64,000 bases of DNA from NCBI GenBank assembly GCA_027574665.1, contig CM050650.1, positions 102,397,086-102,461,085 of the forward strand, given 5' to 3'. Below are positions 53,601 to 64,000 of the stretch, piece after piece (position 1 is the stretch's first letter; each line of letters opens with the position of its first letter). This DNA comes from Rhynochetos jubatus. Lineage: Eukaryota > Chordata > Aves > Eurypygiformes > Rhynochetidae. Under the pieces are notes generated by a model. It was not told the origin of the DNA. It did not search any database and saw only the letters and a list, made by a program, of their open reading frames with translations. The position numbers were made by a program, and so were the translations under genes.

Positions 53601-55976
53601 ACAGGAGACCAAACTAAAATAGTGCTTGGAATTACAGCAGGAACAATAATATGCTATTTCTTTCTGTCTATAAACAGGAAATTGTTAGCAAAAATCACAA
53701 ATTAAGTGTTAAAAGATGGGACAATATGAAGCACAATGAAAGTGCATTACTGGCAAAAAATATTTTCAGTCAGAAAAAGGAGCAGACCTCTTCTGTATTA
53801 TGCTTATCCCAATTAAGGTCTATGTTTTAACTATTTTTCAATAGTGGAAATGTGTTCTAAATCTGTCACTGAAGTCCAACTCTCCTGGAAGTGCTAATTG
53901 CCAAAATCAATGATGATTTGGTCTATTTTTCCTATATTTTATGTGCCTGAGCTAGGAAACTGTATTTACATTTTGGGTAACTTCACAGTGAAGGAAAGTC
54001 TGAAGGTGGGATTACTTAAACCTTGGGTAAAATACAGAGAAAAATCTTTCTCTGAAAATCTACCACTGTACAAGTACCTATATGGAACTTGTATTTCTTG
54101 CCCCAAACTAGATTGTAGACATATGTGGTTAAGAACAGATAGTGTCTAAGAAAAGGGAGTTGGTCATCTGTTCTTGTATATACAATTATATGCATACAAG
54201 ATAGTCCCAATGGCAGACAGCATGCTCCGAACTATGACAAAAAGGAGTTCAAATTCTTTTCACCCTGAGAGGCTTTAATCTAAAGCTGTCATATCTGCAG
54301 CCATCAGGTAATAGAAGGAGGTTGGATAGAACAACTCTCTAGTTCAAGCGTTCAAGTTCAGCTATAGCAGAAAGAAAAGGAGAAATCAGGGGATAGGTTC
54401 AAGGCCTCTCAGACAAAGGAGAAAGCCGAACTGTATTTGCCAATGAAAGCACTGATTGATTACAAGGTAAAAACTGGGGAGAATCCTTATGCAGAAGGAA
54501 TGCATAAACAATAATGCCATCAAAACACTAATAAGGGGCTGAAAGCAATTAAATTAATTTTGGGTAAATCTGTGGGGGTAAATTTCCACTGAAATAATAC
54601 AATAAGATAAGAAAATTAAAGGGAAATAATTTTTAGGAATGAATACCACATTAACTAGAAATTTGTAGTCTCTGAGGAAAAAAATAATAAACAAAAAGAA
54701 CCCCCACAAAAAACAAACCCAGAAACAAACAAAACTAACCAATGGAAAAAAACCCCAAACACTCCAGAAAAGTGTTTTTCCTAGTTTTCATATATGAGCA
54801 TCCTGCTTATTATTCTCAGCCACAAAGCACAACTAAGCATGTCATTCTAAGTCTCTAAGAAGAAGCTGTTCTTCAGAAGATAGAAGGTATCTGCATGGTA
54901 CATTGATAGACACACACACACATAAAAGTTATCTGGAACCATAAAGTTTTATTGAGAAATGAAAAAACATTAATCCATATGTAGGAGTTTATCCTTTGTG
55001 ATATCAAGGTGAATGTTTCCAACTCTGCTGGCAGTTATTCCATGGCAACCTAACATTTCTTTTGGATATCTGATAAAATATTTTCTGGCCAATATACATT
55101 AACTCGTTTATTGCCCAAGGAAAAATGTAATCTGTATCTTTGAAAGTAACATGTTTCATCATCCACTCATAATACACATTTTTTGCATTCAGGACTTAAG
55201 GAATTCTTCTACAGCACAGAAAATACCAGAATAAAACTGAAGCCTTGGGGTGGATATCTTCTATTGTGTTTCAAGGGATAAAGAAAGAAAACAGTGTAGT
55301 GAACAAAATTAGAATAGCATTCAAACCAAGAACCACAAGTGAGGAACGATAATAAAAGTGCAATGTTTTGTAATCTTTTAGGATTCATTGAAGCCTAACC
55401 CTGCTTCCCTGTGTACTTGCATAGCCTTATGTTGCACTCCTGATTTGCTGTGCTGCATGTTTTCTTTTTCAAATTTCAGAGACCTGACTCCTGATCCACA
55501 TCACAGTACAGTGACTTCACGTCTGAGTTATTACAACATAGTGACTTCTTACTGTCATGCAGCTTCAGCTGCAGACAGCAGACTTTGTTCTAATTCATCA
55601 TCAATGTAAATATCTCATTTATCTCATAGCTTTGCTAACAGTGTGAATCCTGACTTGCAGAGCTCAGAATAATACATTGGATGCACGTGTGTGTGTTGTG
55701 TTTTCTTAAGCTCACACAAGGTCTCAAATACCTTCAAGGTATTCTTAAAATATTTAATATAGATTTTAAATATTTTTTTACAAAATATGTAAAAATATGA
55801 TCATAGGAATATCCAAAGGAACAGGTTAAAAAAAGTTTGTAACAGTCCAGTATCTAAATATTAAAAAATGTGGAAAACAAGAGGAATGAGAGACTACATT
55901 ATAGTAACAAATATAATGTACAAAGCACTGCTATTCTCTGGCACTGATGTCAAGAAGATAAGAAAAGGTCAATGTC
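50681..55976. other. Intergenic, 5.3 kb, no gene seen
   Basis: AT-rich unique sequence with a short (CA)n near 54911-54924 and an A-rich stretch at 54675-54770. Frames of 60-83 codons (51014-51220, 52321-52542, 53365-53595, 53898-54149, 55388-55609) have no recognisable content. Confidence 0.5.
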
Positions 55977-57786
55977 CATGCTGTCACACTCAGAAAGCTG
56001 TGGTCAATGGGTCAATGTCTGAGCGGAGACCAGTGACGAGTGGCGTTCCTCAGGGGTCAGTGTTGGGACCTGTGCTGTTTAACATCTTCATCAGTGACAT
56101 GGATGATGGCATCGAGTGCATCCTCAGCAAGTTTGCTGACGACACCAAGCTGTGTGGTGCGGTCGACACACTGGAAGGAAGGGATGGCATCCAGAGGGAC
56201 CTGGACAGGCTGGAGAGGTGGGCCTGTGCCAACCTCATGAAGTTCAACAAGGCCAAGTGCAAGGTAATGCACGTGGGTCGGGGCAATCCCAACTGCAAGT
56301 ACAGGCTGGGTGGAGGCTGGATCAAGAGCAGCCCTGAGGAGAAGGACCTGGGGGTACTGGTGGATGAGAAGCTGAACATGAGCTGGCAGTGTGTTCTGGC
56401 ATCCCAGAAAGCCAACTGTATCCTGGGCTGTATCAGGAGAAGTGTGGCCAGGAGGTCGAGGGAGGTGATTCTCCCCCTCTACTCTGCCCTTGTGAGACCC
56501 CACCTGGATCAGTGTGTCCAGCTGTGGATCCCTCAGCATCAGAAGGATATCAACCAGTTGGAGCGAGTCCAGAGGAGGCCATGAAGATGCTCAGAGGGCT
56601 GGTGCATCTCTCCTGTGAAGAAAGTCTGAGAGAATTGGGTTTGTTCTGTCTGGAGAAGAGAAGGCTTCAGGGAGACCTTCTTGCAGCCTTCCAGTACCTG
56701 AAGGGGGCCTACAAGGAAGCTGGCAGGGGGACTTTTTACAAGGGTCTGTAGTGACAGGACAAGGGGTAAGGGGTTTAAACTGAAAGCAGGGAGATTTAGA
56801 TTAGATATCTTCACGGAGAGGGTGGTGAGAGACAGGAATATGTTACCCAAAGACGTGGGTGCCCCATCAGTCATGGTTTACTCCAGCTAGCAAAATACCA
56901 CAAAACTGGTCTCACAAAATCCCCCCTCCCCTCCTCCAGCAGAAGGGAAGAATCGGAGGAAAAAGGAAATAAGGAAACTCGTAAAATAGAGATAAGAACT
57001 ATTTACTACTAATAATAAATAATTAAAATAATAGAAAATTAAACATATGACACAATATAATACAATATGATACAATATGGTACAATTTCTCACCATCCAC
57101 TGACCAATGCACACCCAGATGCTGAGTAGTGAGAGTCAGACCCAGAGAACCCGAGAACCACAGCCCAAGAGTGATCGCAGCCCGAGAGCCGCAGTCCAAG
57201 GACTGGAGCCCAGGACCTAATGCAGCAGCTTCCGAACAAACCACGATAGCGCGGCCAGGAACTCTAAACAACCCACCAACTCCTCCACAAACAAGCCAGC
57301 ACAGGAGTTAACAAAGCAGCTAACTCAGGAGGGTTAGCAAGTACCCAGGAGTAAGCAAGCAAGGCAGTAAGGGAGAGAAAGTAAAAGGGAAGAGTAATGG
57401 CTACCATACCCCCTCCCCACCCAGGACCCGGAACATGATGTACTATGGAATGAAATACATCCTTGGTCAGTTTGGGTTAGCTGCAGTATCAAAATCAGAG
57501 AAAGACCTTGAATCCAGGACAGGCCCAGAGCCATCTGAGACCTTAGCAGTGTTTCTCTCAGCATCCAGAAATATCGCTCCCTAGCAACCACAGTAAAGGG
57601 AGTTAACCCTTTCCTGACTGAACCCAGCACACCATCCCTGGCTGACTTCAAGGCCAGGCTGGATGAGGCTTTGAGCAACCTGGTCTAGTGGAGGGTGTCC
57701 CTGCTCATGGCAGCAGGGCTGGAACTAGATGAACTCTGAGGTCCCTTCCAACCCAAATCATTATTCTATGACTCTATGATTCTATG
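55977..57786 (+). mobile_element. CR1 LINE copy split by an LTR
   Basis: A CR1 starting at about 55977 (TGTCACACTCAGAAAGC) and reading RT to C-terminus up to 56868. It is interrupted by the LTR at 56869-57631 and resumes at 57637 (CCTGGCTGACTTCAAGG), ending in a tail with several ATTCTATG-type units at about 57762-57786. The open piece to 56584 holds [12 protein letters not shown] and KFADDTKL; a 1-bp deletion near 56578 (AGGAGGCCATGAAG versus AGGAGGGCCACGAAG in relatives) breaks the frame. Confidence 0.95.
56869..57631 (+). mobile_element. Solo LTR nested in CR1, target duplication CCATC
   Basis: A 763-bp LTR-type element inserted in the C-terminal coding part of the surrounding CR1. Direct repeats CCATC at 56864-56868 and 57632-57636 are exactly the duplicated CR1 bases (GCCCCATCCCTGG in the uninterrupted copy at 23440). 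It starts AGTCATGGTTTACTCC (first base changed from the family TG) and ends GAACCCAGCACA. The second half is GC-rich (GAGAACCCGAGAACC, GCAGCCCGAGAGCC). No retroviral gene is left. Frames inside it (56887-57678) are not genes. Confidence 0.9.
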
Positions 57787-58800
57787 CTACTAAATTCTCA
57801 TGTCATCCATATCAAAGATGTATCCAAACCTCATACTAAGAGCCATACTACCTTGACTATGACTTGTAATTATTTGGGTGAGTGCTGTCTGGCCAACACT
57901 AAATCCAGGCCATCCTAACAATATAACATATTAGGTGATTGTTTCCAGTGCTCTAGGAAACTCCATGGCATTTTTGGTTTATTGTGATAAACTCTGGCAT
58001 AGCTACAAAAAACATTGTTAAACAAAAGGATATTTAAGGTCAAGCTTTTCTGACTCTTTTATTAGCTACATTTTCTTCATATGAAAGATAAACAATAATA
58101 GAATAGAATCATAGAATCTTTTCTAGTTAAAAGACAGAGTTTATTTACTAGCATCAGAGAGAAGTATTAAATTGAAATAGAAAACAGTGCAAGGGAATTT
58201 TGCATGCCACTGCTGAATATAGTATACAGTATTTTCCAGATACTGTGACTATTACTTTCTTGTCAGATATACAGGAAACATAAGTGTCCCCTATCTTTTC
58301 TATAGAACAGGCAATATAGGAAATAACAATCTGATAGTTCAACTACAACTGAAGTAATAGGTAGTTTCACTAAGCTATCTTACATATGAAAGTCCTTGTG
58401 CTGTGTCCTGGCAATAGCTCTGTGTCATTTCTCGTGTATAATAAGAATGTTTTTAAATCGCCATTTTTATCGATATGACATCTTCTATGACATCTCATCT
58501 TACACAAATAGCTCCAACACACGTGAGACACTGACCTATAGTGTCATCTTTATGTGTGCAATTTAACAGCAATTTTAGACTGTATTCCACTATTGCAAAA
58601 GCCTTCCTTTGAAAATCCCTCTGACTAATGGTGATCATACTATCAAAATGCAACTACTCCTTCAACGGGTGCAGGCTTACAGAGCTACTTTTGACCTAGA
58701 AATGATGCTGTCATAGCTATTGAGAAGACACCACAAAAGAAAACCAGAAGAAATCTATCATTTTCCTCTTTGTTGTTGTTCCTAGGTTGACTTTGACTCA
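57787..58800. other. Intergenic, no gene seen
   Basis: AT-rich unique sequence between the split CR1 and the telomere-like array. A stray AATCATAGAATC at about 58105-58117 could be a minimal CR1 tail remnant, but it is too short to call. Confidence 0.5.
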
Positions 58801-60168
58801 ACCACGACCTGCAACAATTAGGGTTAGAGTTAGGGTTAGGGTCAGGAGTACCAGAAAGCCCAAAGGCCCAAGATTACAAAGGCCTGCCAAGAAGAGCATG
58901 GCACTGCGCCAACAGTGCTCCCTCCCCTGCTTTCCTAGACAGAGTGGCAGTGGGGACATTCCCGGGAACTGCGATCTGCAACTATTAGCGTTAGGGTTAA
59001 GGTTAGGGTCTGGAGAACCAGAAAGCCCACAGGTCCTGGGATAATTGGGATTGTAAAGGCCTGCCAAGAAGAGCACGGCACTGCACCAACATTGCTCCCT
59101 CCCAAGCTTTCCTAGCCAGAATGGGAGTGAGGACAGGCTCAGCAAATTCAGATGGCAACCATTAGGATTAGGGTTAGGGTTCAGAGAACCAGAAAGCCCA
59201 CAGGCCCAGCAATAATTGGGATTGCATGGCCTGCAAAGAGGAGCATAGCCCTGTGCTGACAGTGCTCACTCCCCAGATTCCTTAGCCAGAATGGCACTGG
59301 TGTCTAGTTCAGGAACTGTGGGCAGCAAATATTAGGGTTAGGGTTATGGTCGCAGAACCAGAAAAACATTGCTCGCTCCCCAGCTTTCCTAGTCAGAACG
59401 GAAGTGGGGTCGTTCCTGGGAACTGCGACCTGCAAATACTAAGGTTAGGGTTAGGTTTAGGGTCCAGAAAACCAGAAAGCCCACACCTCCAGGGATAATT
59501 GGGGTTTCCCATGAACAACCACAGTGCTGTTCTGTCTAGGAAAGCTGGGAACAGAACACTGTTGGTGCAGTGCCATGCTTTTCTTGGCAGGCCTTTGCAA
59601 TCCCAATTATCCCAGGACCTGTAGGCTTTCTGGTTCTCCGGACCCTTACCCTAACCCTAATAGTTGCCAGCTGCAATTCACTGGAAAGACCCCACTCCCG
59701 TTCTGGCCAAGAAAGGTGGGGAGGGAGCACTGTCAGTGCAGTGCCATGCTATTCTTGTCAGGCCTTTGCAATCCCAATTATCCCTGGACCTGCGGGCATT
59801 GTGGTTCTCCGGACCCTAACCTTAATCCTAATAGTTGCAGGTCGTGGTTTGCAGGAATGACCCCACTGCCGTTCTGGCTAGGAAAGCTGGGGAGGGAGCA
59901 CTGCCGGTGCAGTACCATTCTGTTCTTGGCAGGTCTTTACAATCCTGATTATCCCTGGAGCTCTGGGCTTTCGGGTTCTCCAGACCTTAACCATAGCCCT
60001 AACCCTAGTAGTTGCAGGTCGCAGTTCCCAGGACCATCCCCACCACTGTTTTGGCTAGGAAAGTTGGGCAGGTAGCAGTGTCGGTGCAGTGTTGTGTTGT
60101 TCTTGGCAGGCCTTTGCAACCCCAATTATCCCTGGACCTGTGCGCTTTCTGTTTCTCCGGATGCTTAA
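58801..60168. repeat. Inverted array of ~170-bp units with telomere-like TTAGGG tracts
   Basis: Five units on the left carry TTAGGG-type tracts at 58818-58842, 58984-59009, 59162-59181, 59332-59350 and 59439-59463. Three on the right carry CCCTAA-type tracts at 59642-59661, 59813-59831 and 59984-60009. Spacing is 166, 178, 170 and 107 bp on the left (the last unit is shortened) and about 171 bp on the right. Spacers share GAGAACCAGAAAGCCCACAG, GGCCTGCCAAGAAGAGC, CACTGC(A/G)CCAACA and CCCAGCTTTCCTAG-like blocks. The orientation flips between 59504 and 59527. Open frames of 85-183 codons across it on both strands repeat with the units and are not genes. Confidence 0.92.
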
Positions 60169-60950
60169 AATGGACAGGAATATAATCTGCATAGAATTCT
60201 GTATTGTCCTCAGTTTTTGAAAATTCTCTCAGGATTGTCTTTCAGAGATCCTTGATAAAAGAGCAAGTACATAAAATGTGTGGGGTTTTTTTTCTTTTTT
60301 TTCTTTTTCAGTATTTGAAGGAAGTTGCTAATATTATACTTACTGAGTCCAGACAGATTTATAATTTTTAATCCCTTCATTTCCACATGGTATTATTTTG
60401 GCCTTTACAATGTATACATTTTTGCGAGGTCAGGAGCTATGAACCAAAATCCTATTATAATCCTGCCTTTTCTTTACATAGAAGTCCATCTAAACTTTTA
60501 CATCTTCTAGTACCTTGTCAAGGCTTTCATTTACTAAATCAGTTAAGAAGATTCCTCTTCTGTAGCAGTCTATGGTTTTGTAGACATTTCATTTCTTTAT
60601 ATACTCTTTAAAATCCCACACCAATAAAGGAAATTTTGATCATGTTTTTATAATATTGTTAATTTTGCTTTTGGGCTTTTATTGTTAGGAGGTGGAGATA
60701 AGGTAACTCTATAAAACTGTGTATCACAAACTGGTTGAACTGACCACAGTAAATCTGAGTGAAACAACATACTGACCTAGCCACCATTCTCCCAGTGGAG
60801 GGGACTGGGGGAAGCACAACAGTTAGAAAACAAGGTGTTGGGAGACTGTGTCTTAACATTCTTGATTGATTACAATAATCTAATTCCTCATCAGTGAACC
60901 AATAGAGTTATAACTAATTAGCTTTCTGGCCTTTTATTTGTATCCAATGT
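60169..60950. other. Intergenic, no gene seen
   Basis: Unique sequence after the array, with a T-rich run at 60286-60308. Frames at 60325-60611 are unsupported. Confidence 0.5.
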
Positions 60951-61158
60951 CAGGGAGTGATGAGGGCTGGCAGTTCTTAAGGAACAGGGAGCTGAGCAAG
61001 TCACCTCCATGGCCAGGCCAGTCCAGGCCAGGTCACACCAGACCAGACCAGACCAGACAGGCCAGGCAGGGCAAGTATCTGAACCAGGGGAGAGGACAGG
61101 CCTGGAGGTGGGAACCAGGCTCAGTGAAGAGCCCAGACTGCCATACAATGATGATGAT

Positions 61159-61191
<33 letters not shown>

Positions 61192-61520
61192 GGATGATGA
61201 TGATGGAGGGCAGAGACTGAGTTAGAAAGTCAGCCTGCAGTTGGGGTCAGGATCAGGCCTGGTGAGGTTATTCAGGGGCAACCCCTAGGATGGCTGGGCA
61301 GGGCAATGGGGATGGGGACAGGGACAGGCTGAGGACAGGCCAGAACATCAGCTGATGGGTATTTCTAGCTCCACAGGGCCCATGGCTGGGCATGGCAGGA
61401 CTGTGGGGAGTTGGAGGCCATGCTGTGTTGTCACTGGGGCATAGATGTTGGCAGCCAGGGGCTGAACTGGGATCCTGGGCTGTGGACAGGGTGTCATCAG
61501 GGATCTGACGGTTGAAATAA
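60951..61520. other. GC-rich island with simple repeats, unassigned
   Basis: About 570 bp clearly richer in G and C than its surroundings. It contains an ACCAG/GACCA pentamer run at about 61023-61060, an (ATG)n tract, and a G-rich part (61247-61500) with GGGGATGGGGACAGGGACAG. I see no supported exon; the frames here (acidic DDDD run; proline-rich antisense) come from the simple repeats. Confidence 0.5.
61147..61206 (+). repeat. (ATG)n trinucleotide microsatellite
   Basis: About 60 bp of ATG repeats with two interruptions (GATTGATG and GAGGATG). Confidence 0.95.
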
Positions 61521-62395
61521 TAGTCCATAGCATTAAGTGATGCTTAAACATCAAATGAGATCAGTTAACTAGCTGAGTGTTGTCAGTGTCAAGCGTTATT
61601 CATTTGGGTTTCCTCTGGAAATTGTATACTTTGTATATTTTTATCAATTTTTTGAGACAAAATCTCAGTGTCTGTTAGAGTCTTGATAAATATTATTTAA
61701 GATACTTTCTTCAAGGTAAGTGTTGTTATATTGACAGTGTCTTTTTTTGAAATAAAAAAAAGAACAATTTCTGAACATTAAAACACAGATGAATCTTAAA
61801 TCAGTAGCAGAATTCACGTGATAAAAATAAGTTTCAAAAAATCAGTAATACAAAAAAAATATTTTTTGTAAATAAGAAAAAGGGGCACCAAAAAATAAGG
61901 GAATTAGAAAACAGATAAAATATACACAAGCAAGAGTCTCATTTGACTTACAAATGAAAATTTAACAAGGAAATAATGGACAATGAATAACACCAATAAT
62001 ATCAGAAGAATTGTACAAGTGTGAATTACAGGTCTCCAAGAAATTAGTTTCTGCTTTAGTGAGTAAGAGAATTAAATAGTTCAGATATGTTGAGCAAAGT
62101 AGTTCTGAATATGGTAAGAAAGCAGATGACTCCCAGATACCAATTAAGGGAGAAATAGGCAGACAGAGTTGTAATAAAAATAAAACATTCAAAATGCATG
62201 AAGACATTAAATAACCTTTTGAAGCATGTGATGCATACTAGCAAAACATATTTGCAGAACAGGAAGATTCAGATAAGAGCAATAAAATGTCAACATTTGT
62301 GAATAACCTCCAAAGTATTTCAAAGTTAATCAGTGCTTAAAACTCCCATAGAATACTTTTTATCTTATAACTGAAAACAGCACTGATTCCTGAAA
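61521..62395. other. Intergenic, no gene seen
   Basis: AT-rich unique sequence with short A and T runs (61741-61765, 61850-61870). Nothing recognised. Confidence 0.5.
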
Positions 62396-62560
62396 ATGTT
62401 TCCCTTTCCTTTTCCCTTCCCATTTCCCTTCTCCCTTCTCCCTTCTCCCTTCTCCCTTCCCTTCCCTTCCCTCTGCCTCTCCCACTCCCTCTGCCTCTCC
62501 CACTCCCTCTGCCTCTCACTCTCCCTCTGCCTCTCACTCTCCCTCTGCCTCTCTCTCGTT
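62396..62560 (+). repeat. Polypyrimidine tract of nested CT-rich repeats
   Basis: About 165 bp almost free of purines. TTTCCC/TTCCCTTC units pass into CTTCTCC repeats, then CCTCTGCCTCTCCCACTC units of about 18 bp. The complementary strand is polypurine. Open frames across it are repeat artefacts. Confidence 0.93.
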
Positions 62561-62615
62561 AGGACCTCATTACACTAATGTCTCCTTATTCTCTCCACTA
62601 AAACTTGGGTTTCAC

Positions 62616-62619
<4 letters not shown>

Positions 62620-62645
<26 letters not shown>
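62620..62645 (+). repeat. T26 homopolymer
   Basis: An uninterrupted run of 26 T directly downstream of the polypyrimidine tract; no retroelement body adjoins it that I can recognise. Confidence 0.95.
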
Positions 62646-62650
<5 letters not shown>

Positions 62651-64000
62651 CATTGTGTACACACCCCTAAGGAGTTACAGCAGGCCCATAAACCCTGTTT
62701 TTTCAAGGCACTCTCTGGGAAAGCTTTACAAGCCATATGTCTGAGTTTCTATTCATCCCTTGCTCTATTCACACATGTCCATGTTACTGTCTTCTATTAT
62801 TTTAGCAGATGTTAAACAAGGAACAATTTAGGATATATTTCTAAAGTATACTGCAAACAGAATGGTAATCACATTTCTCATTCTCCTGACTGACCATAAG
62901 TAATGATAGCTAGTTAGCTCAAAGTAAACAGCTGTCAATATGATAATCATGATAAAAAGGTAAGACTATCAACATGTGAGCTGGGAGATGTTTTATTATC
63001 CTGGCACTGTTAGCTTGATAATTCCTCTGACAGGCCATCGTTACAGACTTTTAGTGGTGATCTGAGGTTTTAGACAGAAATATTAAGGAAGGTCATGCAG
63101 TCCCAGATCACATTTGGGACTGACTTTTTCTCTAGTGAGCCCTCTGACTCTCGCTGTCTACATCATCAGACCAATGAAGATATATTTGGAGGAACAGAAC
63201 TAGAGATGGAGGAATCTACTCCTATGTGTGAACTCTTTTCAGAATTAGAAAGGAAGATCAGTGCAGAATAAGTTTGCTCCATGCTAAGTCTACTGCAGGT
63301 GATCTGAAAATCTTAGGTTTATTGGAAATTCCTCTGGGAGCAAAACAGAGATATGTACATTTTTAATAGGAGGAAGCAAAGCTAAGGATCTTTATGTTGG
63401 CACTGTCTGTCAAATTAGAAAAAAAAGGTCATTCAAGTCTAGTTTTTGAAAAGAACAACAAATTTATTTTTTTGTACTAATCTGACAGACTTGTACAAAT
63501 AAAAAGAATTTAACTCAGAACAAATTTAAAGGAAGAGCAAATAAGACTAGACAGTTACAGTATAACTCTATGGAAAAGAACACTCGGGTTTAGGGAGAGG
63601 TAGAAGCACGCTGGAAACACTGACAGTTCCTAAAGAAAGCAAATCCAACAAGGGCAAAGTCACAAAGAGGAAGCACTAGTGTGAGGTAAGAAAAGGTCTA
63701 AAGTTCTGACATTCACACTTAAATGAGCATACCTGCAAGGAAGTTTCCTTTGATATTAAATTAGATTGATTAGTTTGTCAGAATGTATGCAACAAAGCAG
63801 CGAAGACCCAATGATGGTTTAGAAGAAGGACTTCTGAGGTCAGCCATTACAATTCTGCGTCTTTGTGCTATATACCTGACTGGAGAAATACAGCAGAAAC
63901 TTCTTTAAGCATCAACATGCACTTTGGCAAGCTAATAAGAAAAACAGAGAGAATACATGAAAAGACCCTTATGATTTATAATATTAATTTCCTCTGAATA
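62646..64000. other. Intergenic, no gene seen
   Basis: AT-rich unique sequence to the window end. No open frame of note, RNA gene or named repeat was recognised. Confidence 0.5.

Noticed and set aside
58098..58118. AATCATAGAATC-like string as a CR1 tail
   Set aside because: Only about 12-16 bp match and no neighbouring CR1 body; too short to call.
59524..60075. 183-codon open frame rich in repeated 'GLCNPNYP' segments, with antisense partners nearby
   Set aside because: The peptide repeats exactly with the ~170-bp satellite units and includes translated CCCTAA tracts; it is an artefact of the array.
61147..61206. Poly-aspartate coding stretch
   Set aside because: Translation of the (ATG)n microsatellite in one frame.

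Overview
The window comes from a vertebrate nuclear genome, almost certainly a bird. It is AT-rich and intron-bearing, and it carries many CR1 LINE copies ending in the avian CR1 tail (ATTCTATGAT), plus long terminal repeats of a type common in neoavian birds. There are no bacterial features, no CRISPR array and no operon. All assignments were made by reading the sequence; no database search was run.

The only protein-coding gene I can support is the 3' end of CSMD1 (CUB and Sushi multiple domains 1) on the + strand. It consists of the penultimate exon (1378-1510, juxtamembrane and transmembrane segment), a 3.7 kb intron, and the last coding exon (5212-5371, cytoplasmic tail with an NPMY motif and a class I PDZ-type C-terminus). 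A long 3' UTR follows, probably ending near the AATAAA at 8617-8622. From about 8.8 kb to 64 kb the window is a gene desert downstream of CSMD1.

The desert is built of AT-rich unique sequence with transposable elements in it. CR1 LINEs are the main class. A young copy at 21545-23440 keeps a 597-codon reverse transcriptase frame without stops. Decayed copies lie at 30219-31243, 45232-46312 (minus), 49991-50680 (minus) and 55977-57786 (split by a later insertion). Shorter or older pieces lie near 11.5, 17.1-17.6, 19.2-19.6, 24.9-25.3 and 49.3 kb, and a very old CR1/L3-like piece lies at about 12.2-13.4 kb. Three solo LTRs (14258-14952, 18382-19089, 56869-57631) each have a perfect 5-bp target-site duplication. 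The last sits inside the 55.98-kb CR1, which orders the two insertions in time. Fragments of the same LTR family lie at 33.8, 35.9 and 39.1 kb.

The most unusual structure is at 58801-60168. It is an array of about 170-bp units, each carrying a short telomere-like TTAGGG tract. The array reverses orientation at about 59504-59527, so TTAGGG tracts on the left face CCCTAA tracts on the right, the geometry expected of a head-to-head end fusion or an inverted duplication of subtelomeric satellite. Microsatellites complete the right half and centre: (GGAA)n at 36.5 kb, (ATG)n at 61.1 kb, and a long polypyrimidine tract with T26 at 62.4-62.6 kb.
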